The notes under the pieces are model-generated. The model worked only from the letters and a program-made list of their open reading frames with translations, did no database searches and had not been told where the DNA came from. Below, piece after piece: positions 15,430 through 24,641 of a stretch of DNA of 64,000 nucleotides. Position 1 is the stretch's first letter, and every line of letters starts with the position of its first letter. Position numbers and translations under genes: made by a program. Source of the DNA: Vibrio tubiashii (GTDB lineage: Bacteria > Pseudomonadota > Gammaproteobacteria > Enterobacterales > Vibrionaceae); NCBI GenBank assembly GCA_000775715.1, contig JRWQ01000019.1, positions 1 to 64,000 of the forward strand, in the 5' to 3' direction.

Positions 15430-16614
15430 CTACTGGTCATAAGCGCCAATCTTGGTAGTGACAATGTCACCATTGATATGTTGGGCGAACTCTTGATATC
15501 GATACTCCGCTTTATATTGCTGAGCAATCTTAGTCGCATTGGCGCAGCAACGTGTGAATGTTTGTTTGTCATTCGCTGCGTAGAGAAGAGCATCACAAAG
15601 AGATTGCGGGTTTTCCGGTTGGTACTTGATGCAGTTTTCATTGTGAGTTAACTGCTGATCCCAAAATGAGCCGTCTTGCGGTATCACCACACACATCCCG
15701 GCCGCCAAGGACTCTAGAATCGACAGGCCAAACGGTTCATTGCAACTGGTGGAAATAAAGATGTTCGATTGGCTTCGGATTTGGTCAAGATCGTCTGGAT
15801 CTTCATGCCAAGTGGCGTGTTTGAGTAATACAGGCGCTGATGAGACAGGCAAGCAGGTGTCGATGGGGCGAATATAGCAAATATTTACTGCAACAGCTTT
15901 GGTCAGTGCTGCGGCTTTGGCCGCTTCAACTAGCGTATCTAATCCCTTCCATTTAAGTAAAGATGCAGCCCAAAAACCAATTGGCACTATGGTTTGGCTT
16001 TGGGTTGGCCAACGTGAAGAAGGAATACCGTTGAGAAAAGTACTGTACCTAGCGCTTGAGAAGTAGGACTGCGCCAACGCTGATGTATCTTTAATCTTAG
16101 TGGCATGCTGGATGTATGCCTCGAGTGCGAGTTCAATGCTCGACTTAGCTGATGGTAGATAGAACACCGAATCCGCGATGGTCAAGCAGTATCCAATCGA
16201 GCGTGACAGCCCAACATTACCATGCACAAACTGAATGACCTCCAAGTTGACTAGTTTTTTTAGCAAGTATAAGGGCATATCGATACCAGGGCCTGAAGCT
16301 CCAACGGCCTTGTTGATCCCCCTGTGTACGAACAACGTTTTAAGCAAAATCAGGAGCATCCATAGTTGGTTTAGCCAATAGAAAGCGCCGGTGTGTTGCT
16401 TCATTAACCAAGAAGCTGTCGCAATTTTAGTCACTGTTACCTTGTGTTTATTGAAGAACTCCGTGTTTTGCCAGAAATCAGGATCGACTGTTAACACAAT
16501 GAACTCACTGTTGGTCGTGCGGCACACATTAAGGGCATCGCTGGTGGCAATTTTAGAACCACCTTTAAATGGTATTGGGTCAAAGACCAGAGTTTTTCCT
16601 ATGCTGTTAGCCAT
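15430..16614 (-). CDS. sypJ: Glycosyltransferase SypJ
   Basis: This GT4-like transferase of about 394 residues has a donor-site region in the C-terminal half (TIVPIGFWAASLLKWKGLD, ISTSCNEPFGLSILESLAAG) carrying the E-x7-E pattern. It is cytoplasmic or peripheral and probably adds one sugar to the repeat unit. The start at 16614 has GGAGGT at 5 nt; the upstream TTG at 16626 would place the ribosome site inside the gene. The 5' end overlaps the end of sypI. Confidence 0.84.
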   Translation of the reverse strand: MANSIGKTLVFDPIPFKGGSKIATSDALNVCRTTNSEFIVLTVDPDFWQNTEFFNKHKVTVTKIATASWLMKQHTGAFYWLNQLWMLLILLKTLFVHRGINKAVGASGPGIDMPLYLLKKLVNLEVIQFVHGNVGLSRSIGYCLTIADSVFYLPSAKSSIELALEAYIQHATKIKDTSALAQSYFSSARYSTFLNGIPSSRWPTQSQTIVPIGFWAASLLKWKGLDTLVEAAKAAALTKAVAVNICYIRPIDTCLPVSSAPVLLKHATWHEDPDDLDQIRSQSNIFISTSCNEPFGLSILESLAAGMCVVIPQDGSFWDQQLTHNENCIKYQPENPQSLCDALLYAANDKQTFTRCCANATKIAQQYKAEYRYQEFAQHINGDIVTTKIGAYDQ

Positions 16615-17812
16615 GCTGACCTCCAAACGAAAGCCTGTTTGCGATATAAGTTTTTATTGGTGAAAGAGTTTTGATTACCGAACGTTTGGAATAGCGCGGC
16701 TGCCCAAGCAAATCGAGGTAAAGACGTAGGATCTTGGTACAGCTTACCGATACATCGTGATGCTTGACGATGACACTATTCGCTTGCTGCGCTAATTGTG
16801 TACAAAGGTTCGGGTTGTTAACCAGAATTCGCATCGCTTTTGCGATCGGAGCGATGCCATGGTTAGGGTAGAGTATCCCAGTCTCACCATGTTGTATAAA
16901 CTCCGGTATTCCACCTTCGAAAGGCGCTATGATTGGAATGTTTGCTAGTGCTGCCTCAGCGATAACTAAACCAAAGGCTTCGCTTCGAGCCCCGCTAATA
17001 AAAGCATCGCAGCCTTTTAGCCAACCGACTACATTGGCTTTTTCGCCAACGAAGTGAACACGTTGCTCTAAATGCAAGTATTCAGCTTGCTGTTGTAACC
17101 TCTCTTTCTGGCGGCCGTCGCCGATCACGACTAAGCGAACGTTAGGGAATTCTAGTGTTACATGTCGCAAGGCGGTAAGAATTCGGTCGATGCCTTTTCG
17201 GTGGATCAAAGAACCAACGGTAGCGAAGATGAAATCCGTTTGGGGGATGTTGAGCTCGGTGCGCAGATTAACCGCGGCTTGGCTTGAGAGTGATTTGACA
17301 TCAATACCGTTGTGAATCACAGAAATTCGGCGCTGCGGATAGCCATCTTTAACCAGCATTTCACTCACATATTTACTCACGGCCACGATGTGTGGAGATA
17401 AATGAAGTCCGAGAGTGAACCGATCACGAGTTTGGTATGGACAATGAAGCTGAGTAACAACGGGTGTTCTAGTCATTCGCGCTGCGGCAAGCATCCATTG
17501 GCAAGGCGCGCCGCTGTTGATATGAACCAACTCGATATCTTCTAGATCTATCAATTCGCGTCCTTGAGTAATCAACTCAAGCCATGCCGAGAAGTCATAC
17601 TTTGGATCTTTCCAACCAAGCATCAGCGGGAACTCGGATAATATGTTTGGCACATTCAGTACTTCTAACTGTTTAACCAGCGCACGATTATTGGTCCAAA
17701 CAAATGCCTCGAAATTACGAACATTAATGTACTTAATAAGGTCAAGCAGGCACTTCTCGCTGCCGCGAATCCAATTGTCACCATAGTGTACAAACAATAT
17801 CTTCTTTTTCAT
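16607..17812 (-). CDS. sypI: Family 4 glycosyltransferase SypI
   Basis: This GT4 glycosyltransferase of about 401 residues begins MKKKILFVHYGDNWIRGSEK, with an acceptor-side glycine loop and a C-terminal donor domain (GSLIHRKGIDRILTALRHV, GARSEAFGLVIAEAALANIP). It is the first gene of the sypIJKL unit. The start at 17812 follows AAGGGG; a TTG extension to 17845 is in frame but weaker. A consensus sigma-54 promoter and a SypG-type operator lie upstream. Confidence 0.88.
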   Translation of the reverse strand: MKKKILFVHYGDNWIRGSEKCLLDLIKYINVRNFEAFVWTNNRALVKQLEVLNVPNILSEFPLMLGWKDPKYDFSAWLELITQGRELIDLEDIELVHINSGAPCQWMLAAARMTRTPVVTQLHCPYQTRDRFTLGLHLSPHIVAVSKYVSEMLVKDGYPQRRISVIHNGIDVKSLSSQAAVNLRTELNIPQTDFIFATVGSLIHRKGIDRILTALRHVTLEFPNVRLVVIGDGRQKERLQQQAEYLHLEQRVHFVGEKANVVGWLKGCDAFISGARSEAFGLVIAEAALANIPIIAPFEGGIPEFIQHGETGILYPNHGIAPIAKAMRILVNNPNLCTQLAQQANSVIVKHHDVSVSCTKILRLYLDLLGQPRYSKRSVIKTLSPIKTYIANRLSFGGQHG

Positions 17813-17871
17813 GGTAGACCCCTTGTGTATCGCTTTCGAACTCAAGAAAAATAGTTAATGAAGTAGTTAAC

Positions 17872-17887
17872 GCAAATGGGGTGCCAA
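17872..17887 (-). promoter_or_regulatory. Sigma-54 promoter of sypIJKL
   Basis: The minus strand reads TTGGCACCCCATTTGC, with GG and GC separated by 10 nt (strong consensus). The predicted start is near 17860, leaving a leader of about 48 nt to the ATG at 17812. Confidence 0.88.
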
Positions 17888-17951
17888 TATATTTTCGAGG
17901 TTAAGTTATTGTTTAGTTAGAGGAATTTTGAATATTAGATTTGCTTTTAGT

Positions 17952-19001
17952 CTATTTCTCAATTTGACAATCAGATTGACGGTTTGAAAAGTAGAGCGCT
18001 AGCATCAATGGAATGACCGCTGACTGCGAATACTCGCCTTGAATCGATTCTCTTGCTCGCTGTTGAATAGAAGATTTATGTCTATCATCTAAAGTTAGAT
18101 GATGCTGTAAATCATGACTAAGCTGGTTTATGTCTTTAGCAAGGTAGCCATTGCCATGGTGCTGAATAAGCTGTGCCATATTGCCGACATTGAGCGAAAA
18201 CACGGCAATACCGCGCGCCATCGCCTCTAGTGCTGTCATTGGCATACCTTCAAACCGCGAGCAAATCACCACAGCACCGATTAAAGGCCAAACCTGACGC
18301 ATATCCTCTTGATGACCATGAAACACCACATTGCTTGGTGCGCTTGCCTTGAGTACGGAGTCCATACATCCTGAACCGTAAACATGAAATGTGTGTTCGG
18401 GGTTTGCTTTAGCCAGTGTAATGAAGCGATCTGGGCCTTTTTCGTGGCTCAGTCGACCAATAAACGCTATTTGCTCACCTTCAGACTTAGTCACCTCATT
18501 TGTATCGACAAAATTATTGAAGCGGTGCGAGTCTGATACGAGCTTTTTCGCGATTTGCTCACTAACGGCTATAGAATGATTAGAGATAAACGAAGTCCAA
18601 CGGTCAACAAGGTCATACCACCAAACTCTTCCACTTGGCGTTTCTCCGGCATGGTAGGTGGAGATTTGTCTAACACCCGTGACCAATCGAGTTAGCTTAC
18701 AGACCAAGCTCGCTTTATAGCCATGAGCGTGAAGGAGGGCGGGTCTATTTTTGCGTACTAAAGTGATGAGGTTAAACAAGTAACTGTTGCCGTTTAGGTC
18801 TAAGTAACTGACAGGGATGTTGCTGGATTGGAGTTTTTCAACAAGTAAGGGCTTGTTGGTATAACTGCGTACAAATAAAACTCGAATGGGAACTTGGAAC
18901 TTGTTCAGACCTTTCGCGAGTTCGAGCACATGGGTCTCTATTCCGCCGAAGGTTAAGCTGTCAATGACAAGCCAAATTTCATCAGACGAGTTGCTGTTCA
19001 T
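17952..19001 (-). CDS. sypH: Family 4 glycosyltransferase SypH
   Basis: This 349-residue GT-B glycosyltransferase has an N-terminal LVIDSLTFGGIETHVLELAK acceptor/UDP-side glycine motif and the C-terminal donor region IAFIGRLSHEKGPDRFI and ICSRFEGMPMTALEAMARG with the GT4 E-x7-E signature. Its ATG overlaps the end of sypG by 20 nt, so it is co-translated with the regulator gene. It is slightly short for the family (usually 360-400), because the acceptor domain is compact. Confidence 0.87.
   Translation of the reverse strand: MNSNSSDEIWLVIDSLTFGGIETHVLELAKGLNKFQVPIRVLFVRSYTNKPLLVEKLQSSNIPVSYLDLNGNSYLFNLITLVRKNRPALLHAHGYKASLVCKLTRLVTGVRQISTYHAGETPSGRVWWYDLVDRWTSFISNHSIAVSEQIAKKLVSDSHRFNNFVDTNEVTKSEGEQIAFIGRLSHEKGPDRFITLAKANPEHTFHVYGSGCMDSVLKASAPSNVVFHGHQEDMRQVWPLIGAVVICSRFEGMPMTALEAMARGIAVFSLNVGNMAQLIQHHGNGYLAKDINQLSHDLQHHLTLDDRHKSSIQQRARESIQGEYSQSAVIPLMLALYFSNRQSDCQIEK
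17956..17969. promoter_or_regulatory. SypG-type enhancer site upstream of sypI
   Basis: TTCTCAATTTGACA overlaps the last codons of sypH, about 78 bp upstream of the -24 element. It matches the TTCTCA-N3-TGA half of the other syp sites; the second half is less symmetric. Confidence 0.62.
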
Positions 19002-20448
19002 CTTCTGCTTCCCATGCCTGCTTTTTGCGATAAACGGTTGATGGGCTAAGTTCTAGTAATACCGCCGCATTGAGCACATTACCGTCGCAATAATCTATCG
19101 CTTGTTGGATGGCTTCACGTTCAATTTGCCACATAGGTCTGATGGTAACCTCATTGTTTGTTGCTCGGTTAACTTGGAGAGGAGGAACGGCAATTGCTAC
19201 ATCATTTATAACAGGCTGAGATGGAGGCTGTTGTACTAGCGGAGAAGTTACCACTGCAGATGCTGATTTCGCTTTGCGGCGCGTAGTGATTTGTTCAGGT
19301 AGGTGCTCTAGACGTAAATGACTGTCATCATTCAACACAACAATGTTACGAATGATATTTTGCAACTGACGCACGTTACCAGGCCAAGCGTAACGCTTAA
19401 GCGTCGATTCAGCATCTCGATGAACTGAGCCAAACTTCTTACCATCCTCATTCGCGTAGAGTTTAAGGAAGTGCGTCGCTAGCGTGATGATGTCGTTACC
19501 ACGCTCTCTAAGAGGTGGCATATCGATTGGGACTACATGAACACGATAATACAGATCTTCTCTAAAGCGTCCTTCTTCTACTTCGACTAACGGGTCGCGG
19601 TTCGTTGCACAGATAATTCGAACATCGACCTTCATCTCTCTGTTGGCACCAAGTGGAGTAAAGGTACCGGTCTGGAGAAACCTCAATAGCTTCTTCTGCA
19701 TCTCCAGCTCCATCTCACACAGCTCATCTAAGAACAGTGTGCCGCCATTCGCCATCGACGCCGCGCCTTTTCTGTCCGCAGTTGCACCAGTAAAGGCGCC
19801 TTTAACGTGACCAAAAATCTCACTTTCCATAAGATCTTTAGGGATCGCGCCACAGTTAATCGCGATAAATGGCTTGTCTTTTCGCTTGCTCTCTTTGTGG
19901 ATGGCTTCGGCGCAGACCTCTTTACCCGTACCACTCTCGCCGACAATAAATACGCTAGCGGTGGTTGGCGCTACAGAATCGATGATCTTGTAAACCCCTT
20001 GCATCGGAAGGCTTGAACCAATGAATCCATGAAAGCGATTTCTATCAAACTTACTCTCAATATCTTCAACTAGGTGTTCAAGTTTGGCTTGTTGTAGGTG
20101 TAGGGTGATGGATGTTTTTAGTCTGTCAGCATTAATTGGCTTTTCTAAGAAGTCCTTAGCGCCTTTTTGCACCAAGTTAACCGCTAGATCAACTGAACCA
20201 TGAGCCGTCGCGACCACAACTGAGGTGGAAACTTGGTTTTCGTTTATCCAATCAAGGATCTGCTCACCGTCCATATCGGGCAGCTTAAGATCGAGAATAA
20301 CCAGTTGTGGGACGTTTCGTTCAATAAAGGCAATGGCCTCTCGACCTGTTTCGACATGAAACAGGTCGTAAGGCTCATCTTTTACATACTGTTTATAAAG
20401 AATCGCCAATGAGGTCGAATCTTCGATTAGTAATACTTTTGCTTTCAT
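18982..20448 (-). CDS. sypG: Sigma-54-dependent response regulator SypG
   Basis: This 488-residue NtrC-class activator has a receiver domain with phospho-acceptor Asp53 (LVILDLKLPDMDG) and an AAA+ domain with Walker A GESGTGKE (170-177), the sigma-54 contact loop GAFTGA (217-222) and Walker B GGTLFLDE (235-242). A Fis-type helix-turn-helix lies at the C-terminus (GNVLNAAVLLELSPSTVYRK). In A. fischeri SypG activates the syp promoters. The four sigma-54 promoters with repeated operators in this locus are its evident targets. It follows the HPt gene by about 31 nt. Confidence 0.94.
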   Translation of the reverse strand: MKAKVLLIEDSTSLAILYKQYVKDEPYDLFHVETGREAIAFIERNVPQLVILDLKLPDMDGEQILDWINENQVSTSVVVATAHGSVDLAVNLVQKGAKDFLEKPINADRLKTSITLHLQQAKLEHLVEDIESKFDRNRFHGFIGSSLPMQGVYKIIDSVAPTTASVFIVGESGTGKEVCAEAIHKESKRKDKPFIAINCGAIPKDLMESEIFGHVKGAFTGATADRKGAASMANGGTLFLDELCEMELEMQKKLLRFLQTGTFTPLGANREMKVDVRIICATNRDPLVEVEEGRFREDLYYRVHVVPIDMPPLRERGNDIITLATHFLKLYANEDGKKFGSVHRDAESTLKRYAWPGNVRQLQNIIRNIVVLNDDSHLRLEHLPEQITTRRKAKSASAVVTSPLVQQPPSQPVINDVAIAVPPLQVNRATNNEVTIRPMWQIEREAIQQAIDYCDGNVLNAAVLLELSPSTVYRKKQAWEAEDEQQLV

Positions 20449-20479
20449 TACGATGTCCTATCCTAAGCCTTTGTGATTA

Positions 20480-20836
20480 TTATGCTTCGCTGAATCCAAG
20501 GTTCTTACGCGCTGCTATAGCTTGTAATGATTGTTGAGCGATTTGTTCTAATTCCTGACGATACGCATACGCTTGGTCTTGCTGACCATCTAAACACATG
20601 TGTTCGATTTTTCTAGCAAGGTTGGACAACGTTCTATTGCCCAATGCGAGTGAAGCACTGCCTAAAGTATGCGCTTCAAACTCTAATGCCTCTTTGTCTT
20701 TAGCTTCCATTGCTTGGTAGATACGGGTTAAACGCTGCTCCGACTCCTCGATGTAGTGCTCTATTAGAAGAGGAATAACATCCGCACTGGTGTCTTTTAC
20801 CATCTGTTGTAATACTTTTTCATCGACTAGTTCCAA
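20480..20836 (-). CDS. Stand-alone histidine phosphotransfer (HPt) protein in the sypE/sypF position
   Basis: This 118-residue HPt protein has phospho-accepting His56 in EFEAHTLGSASLALG inside a four-helix bundle, and no kinase or receiver domain. It starts at TTG 20836 (AAGGAA at 8 nt). In A. fischeri this position between sypD and sypG encodes SypE and the hybrid kinase SypF, whose C-terminal HPt domain passes phosphate to SypG. Here only an HPt remains. It probably relays phosphate to Asp53 of SypG from a hybrid kinase encoded elsewhere. A TATACT -10-like element lies about 40 nt upstream. Confidence 0.86.
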   Translation of the reverse strand: MELVDEKVLQQMVKDTSADVIPLLIEHYIEESEQRLTRIYQAMEAKDKEALEFEAHTLGSASLALGNRTLSNLARKIEHMCLDGQQDQAYAYRQELEQIAQQSLQAIAARKNLGFSEA

Positions 20837-20999
20837 TTTGGCGTTTCCTTACGGTTGGATACGTACAGTATATGCATTTTGTTGCTTTTGTGCTTATATT
20901 TCTAGCAAGCAATCGCTAATTTGACTTGTGCGTAATATAAGAATAGATCAATTTTTTCAATTGGTTGCAAATATCTAAGATTGAACGATTGGGTCTACG
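20837..20999. other. 163-bp gap between sypD and the HPt gene
   Basis: No reading frame of note is seen on either strand. Read on the minus strand it holds a possible -10 TATACT (around 20867-20872) with only a poor -35, and no sigma-54 element or TTCTCA-type operator. The region may carry a separate weak promoter for HPt-sypG-sypH. Confidence 0.5.
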
Positions 21000-21695
21000 T
21001 TAGGCACTGTGAGCCAGAAAATCATTAGTTAATATCTTGCGTGCCCAGTTGTTCCGCCATCGCTGTGGGATAAAAGTGAACCTGTTAATCTCGCGCACGA
21101 TTTCTTGCCCTAAGGTTGCTTGGTGTTTAAGATTCAGTACCGATCCAAGTAATGAGGTCGAAGGGGAGTCGAGAAGTTTCATCGCTTTTTGTAACTGACC
21201 CGATGATGTTTTACCTCCCATAACAACTAGCGCGGTTTGATCGCATACACTGGCAACCACTTGAGCGGGCACGTTGCCACGATTGATTTGCAGCAATGGC
21301 GACGTGTCACATATAACCCGGTCGTATTGGCTTAACCATGTCTGTACCGCACTCTTAAGCTGAGTGGGATCTTTGTAAGCAAGCAGAGCCGATTGATTGC
21401 TAGGTACAGTAAGTCCGGTAAACATTTGATGAGTCGAGGAGTGTTCAATTAACAAGCCGACGGACTCGTTACTTGTTGGAGTAATGTCTATACTCTCAAA
21501 TGCCGGGTTAAAGGTGTTGAGATCGACCACTAGTGTACGATGCCCGGCGAGTAAATATCGCTCTGCAAGTGCAGTAACGACTGAAGTGACACCTTCACCA
21601 GACTGGCAAGCGGTGATACACAGCGATTTAACGTCACGCATTTCCGCGGCTAGGTAGATCTGCTCAATTTCTGAATGCGTTGCTGGAATTATCAT
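21000..21695 (-). CDS. sypD: CpsD/CapB-like P-loop protein SypD with atypical Walker A
   Basis: This 231-residue MinD/BY-kinase-fold protein normally partners a Wzz-type activator in polysaccharide export. The P-loop region reads ACQSGEGVTS (29-38): the usual lysine of GEGKT/S is a valine. Walker A' is TLVVDLNTF with Asp58, and a DTSPLL strand (Walker B-like) follows. There is no C-terminal tyrosine cluster, so classic autophosphorylation is doubtful and the protein may act as a scaffold or a variant ATPase. The start codon touches the sypC stop (shared base 21695). Confidence 0.8.
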   Translation of the reverse strand: MIIPATHSEIEQIYLAAEMRDVKSLCITACQSGEGVTSVVTALAERYLLAGHRTLVVDLNTFNPAFESIDITPTSNESVGLLIEHSSTHQMFTGLTVPSNQSALLAYKDPTQLKSAVQTWLSQYDRVICDTSPLLQINRGNVPAQVVASVCDQTALVVMGGKTSSGQLQKAMKLLDSPSTSLLGSVLNLKHQATLGQEIVREINRFTFIPQRWRNNWARKILTNDFLAHSA

Positions 21696-23788
21696 TACAG
21701 AGCTCCTATTAACACTATGGTGGTCGTTAGGCGTAATACGTCTTCAAGTCCGACACGCGCTTTTTCTAAGAAGCTATCACTACGATCGGGGACGTAAATA
21801 GTGTCTCCGGCACGTAGTACAGGAAGTCGGTACATGTTGGCCGTTTTACTAAACTCGATGAGGTCAAATGTTCTTGCTTGGCCCTGGCAGCACGACATGT
21901 TAACGATGGATATTTTCTCTAAGTATGCACGCTCTGATGGGCCGCCAGCCTCAGCCAATAAATCAAGCACTGTCATGTTGTCATCAAAAACATAACGACC
22001 TGGACTGTTTACAGCGCCTAGTACACGTACTGTTGACTCTTTAGAGCGATCAAGCCAGATCTTGTCTTTTTCAGGGATGTAAATGGTGTCGCCCATGGTC
22101 ACATTTGGCAGTAGACTTTCATCACCCGTTTCGAAGTACAGTGATAGATTGAGCTTGCTCACTTTCGAGTAGGATTTGTCACGGTGAGTTATGCGAATAT
22201 TGTGAATATCGGCATCTTTGGTTGGGCCATCAGCGGCTGACAAGATATCTAAAAAATGCATGTCTTTAGTAAAGCGGTATCGGCCTGGTGCATTGACTTG
22301 CCCGAAGACGTAGATTGACGCATCTGAGCTTTGACGTACCCACTGGGATTTGTTGTCTGATGGATCTTGTGGAAGATCGTGCACTCGTACAATTGCACCT
22401 GCAGTGATCACCGGAAGCTGACTGTTTGGCGCACCGTTAAGAATGAACTCGTCCAGATTGAACACATGGAGCTTATTACCAGCAGCGACGACTTCAATTT
22501 TTGTCGTATCGGCACGCAGCGTTGGCCCACCTACATGAGATAGCAAATCCATAAGATCCATTTCGTCAGACCACTCCACACGTCCAGGACGAACCACTTC
22601 ACCGATGACACTGACTGCGCGATTAGGGGCAATTTTAAGCCAAGATTTTTCATTCATGTCGGTTTTTTCAGGGACAAAGATCGCATCGCCCGGGCCAATT
22701 TTCGGTGGCGTTCTACTTATGAGTCCTTCGGTGAAGGCGGTTAAGTCAAACTTGATGACTTGCCCATTAGCTTTAATCACACGAATTTGGCGTGACTCTG
22801 CATAGCGCGTTGGGCCGCCTGCGTTAGCGAGAATATCCATGAATGACGCGTTTCTCTTACCCTCGTAAGCACCCGGGCTAGCCACTTCACCCATGATGTA
22901 AACCACATTTGCACCCGCTTTAATTTCCTCCTCTTGCTTAGGAACGAAGATCGTTGTACCTGGGCTTAGGGTAGGTAGCAGCGAAATATCACCACTATCT
23001 AAGTAGGTTTTTAAATTGAAAAGCTTAGGTGTATTTTCCGAGATAACTCGAATCTGCTCCACTGAAGCATAGCGAGTTACGCCACCTGCGCGCATAATCA
23101 CATCAACTAAATCGGAATCGGCTTTAAAGCTAAATGATCCAGGGGCGTTTACCTCACCGAATACCTTAATCGCTGTTCGGCCGTCGGCGCTGTCGCCAGC
23201 ATTAGCCAGCTTATTGGCATCAAACTCCTGTTCGATATTGCCCACAAGCGGTGAGGCGGGAACAAATATTGTATCTAGCGACGCCAATTCTGGCAGCAGC
23301 GATTCGTCTCCAGTATCGAGGAAAGTCTTGTAATTAAACGTAATCTTGTCGTTGGCGCGCTTGATGAACAGATTATTGAGCTGAGCGCCAGCACGCAGGC
23401 CACCTGCAGCATGGATTGCCATCTGAATGTCGGATGACTTGGACAGAGTATATTCGCCAGGAGAGTTAACGTAGCCTTGAACGGATACAAGGATTTGCTG
23501 CTCGGCAATATATACCGTAGCTGATGACAGATCTCGATATACCTTTTCTAAAGCGTCTTTAACCGATTGCTCTAGCTGGGATTCGCTATAGCCAGCAACA
23601 TAAAGAGCACCAACTTCAGGGAGCGTGATACGACCACGCTTATCGACTTGAAAGCCTTTATTTAATAAAGATTCCCCGGGTAAGTTTACTTGAATAAGGT
23701 CACCAATTTGGACTCGCTCTTGATTTGCTTGTGCCAATGAACAAAGTGAACTGATTAAAAGTAGAGCAAATAGGTTAGTCCATTTCAT
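21695..23788 (-). CDS. sypC: Polysaccharide export protein SypC with six SLBB repeats
   Basis: This 697-residue periplasmic/outer-membrane export component has a signal peptide (1-21, ending LAQA) and a Poly_export domain near 25-100 (IQIGDL-like start, RITLPEVGALYVAGYS). Six SLBB units follow, each with a G-x-V-x3-PG core (GYVNSPGEY, GEVNAPGSF, GEVASPGAY, GEVVRPGRV, GQVNAPGRY, GAVNSPGRY). Wza-type proteins usually have fewer. The C-terminus LTTTIVLIGAL may be the membrane-spanning amphipathic segment. The first 14 nt overlap the end of sypB. Confidence 0.9.
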   Translation of the reverse strand: MKWTNLFALLLISSLCSLAQANQERVQIGDLIQVNLPGESLLNKGFQVDKRGRITLPEVGALYVAGYSESQLEQSVKDALEKVYRDLSSATVYIAEQQILVSVQGYVNSPGEYTLSKSSDIQMAIHAAGGLRAGAQLNNLFIKRANDKITFNYKTFLDTGDESLLPELASLDTIFVPASPLVGNIEQEFDANKLANAGDSADGRTAIKVFGEVNAPGSFSFKADSDLVDVIMRAGGVTRYASVEQIRVISENTPKLFNLKTYLDSGDISLLPTLSPGTTIFVPKQEEEIKAGANVVYIMGEVASPGAYEGKRNASFMDILANAGGPTRYAESRQIRVIKANGQVIKFDLTAFTEGLISRTPPKIGPGDAIFVPEKTDMNEKSWLKIAPNRAVSVIGEVVRPGRVEWSDEMDLMDLLSHVGGPTLRADTTKIEVVAAGNKLHVFNLDEFILNGAPNSQLPVITAGAIVRVHDLPQDPSDNKSQWVRQSSDASIYVFGQVNAPGRYRFTKDMHFLDILSAADGPTKDADIHNIRITHRDKSYSKVSKLNLSLYFETGDESLLPNVTMGDTIYIPEKDKIWLDRSKESTVRVLGAVNSPGRYVFDDNMTVLDLLAEAGGPSERAYLEKISIVNMSCCQGQARTFDLIEFSKTANMYRLPVLRAGDTIYVPDRSDSFLEKARVGLEDVLRLTTTIVLIGAL

Positions 23789-24614
23789 TGTAGCCTCCTT
23801 GCAAGCGCTGTTCTGCTTGCTCCTGGGTATCTATTACCTCAATGCTAACGCGGCGGTTAGTTAGTTTTACACCTTCAGAATCGCCTTCATAAAGCGGTAG
23901 TGAGTCGCCAACCGATAGCGTTTCGACGCGACTAGGAGTAAGTCCAAAGATAATTAGGTAACGTTTAACTTGTTTCGCTCGTCCCATTGCGAGCGTTTGG
24001 TTGTATTCAACATTACCTGATGAATCAGCATGTCCTGTCACTTTGAGGTTGAGGCTTTGATGATCATTTAGCATGGCTGCGGCGCGAGCTAAATTGCCCA
24101 TGTATTTTGGATTGACCTCAGTAGAGTTAAACGCAAACTGGTTATCTACGTTTAATAGATTGTATAGCTTATCGATTTTGGCTAAACGCTGCTGAAACGC
24201 TGATTCGTCCATTGGCGGAACACATTTCGCTTGAGACGTAACGTAGTCGAGCTGAAGTTCAAGCTCATTGAGTCGTTTGCGTTGAATAACGATGTCGTTG
24301 GCTGCATCGAGAAGTAGTCCACCTTCAATTTCGCGTGCGATGCGTTTTTGTTTCTCTAACGCTTGAACTACAGCAGCAGGAAAGCACCAACGAGCACCTT
24401 CTCGAACCAAGGAATCGAGCTGGAGCTTGGTAAGCTGCCAGTCGAAACGAAGCCCGTGTTCAGGGCCTAACGGTTCGTCTGGCATAACCGGTGAGAAATT
24501 AGACTGAATGTACGCTTCACCCAGTCCGCCCCGTCCGTTTTCAGGGTAACTTGAACACCCTACCATTGAGGCTATGGATGCAGTGATAGCAATGTGTTTA
24601 ATAATAGTTTTCAT
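23775..24614 (-). CDS. sypB: OmpA-domain lipoprotein SypB
   Basis: This 279-residue lipoprotein has lipobox SMVGC at residues 16-20. The middle is helical (about 60-150). The C-terminal OmpA peptidoglycan-binding domain (about 160-265) has the typical LKVTGHADSSGNVEYN and LAMGRAKQVKRYL motifs. It probably anchors the export apparatus to the cell wall. It lies between sypA and sypC with a 14-nt overlap into sypC. Confidence 0.9.
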   Translation of the reverse strand: MKTIIKHIAITASIASMVGCSSYPENGRGGLGEAYIQSNFSPVMPDEPLGPEHGLRFDWQLTKLQLDSLVREGARWCFPAAVVQALEKQKRIAREIEGGLLLDAANDIVIQRKRLNELELQLDYVTSQAKCVPPMDESAFQQRLAKIDKLYNLLNVDNQFAFNSTEVNPKYMGNLARAAAMLNDHQSLNLKVTGHADSSGNVEYNQTLAMGRAKQVKRYLIIFGLTPSRVETLSVGDSLPLYEGDSEGVKLTNRRVSIEVIDTQEQAEQRLQGGYNEMD

Positions 24615-24641
24615 GCCAACTTCCTTTGCGCACCCTTTTTC

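Noticed and set aside
20855..20885. LexA-like box (CTGTACGTATCC) upstream of the HPt gene
   Set aside because: The second half (ACAG) is absent at the required spacing.
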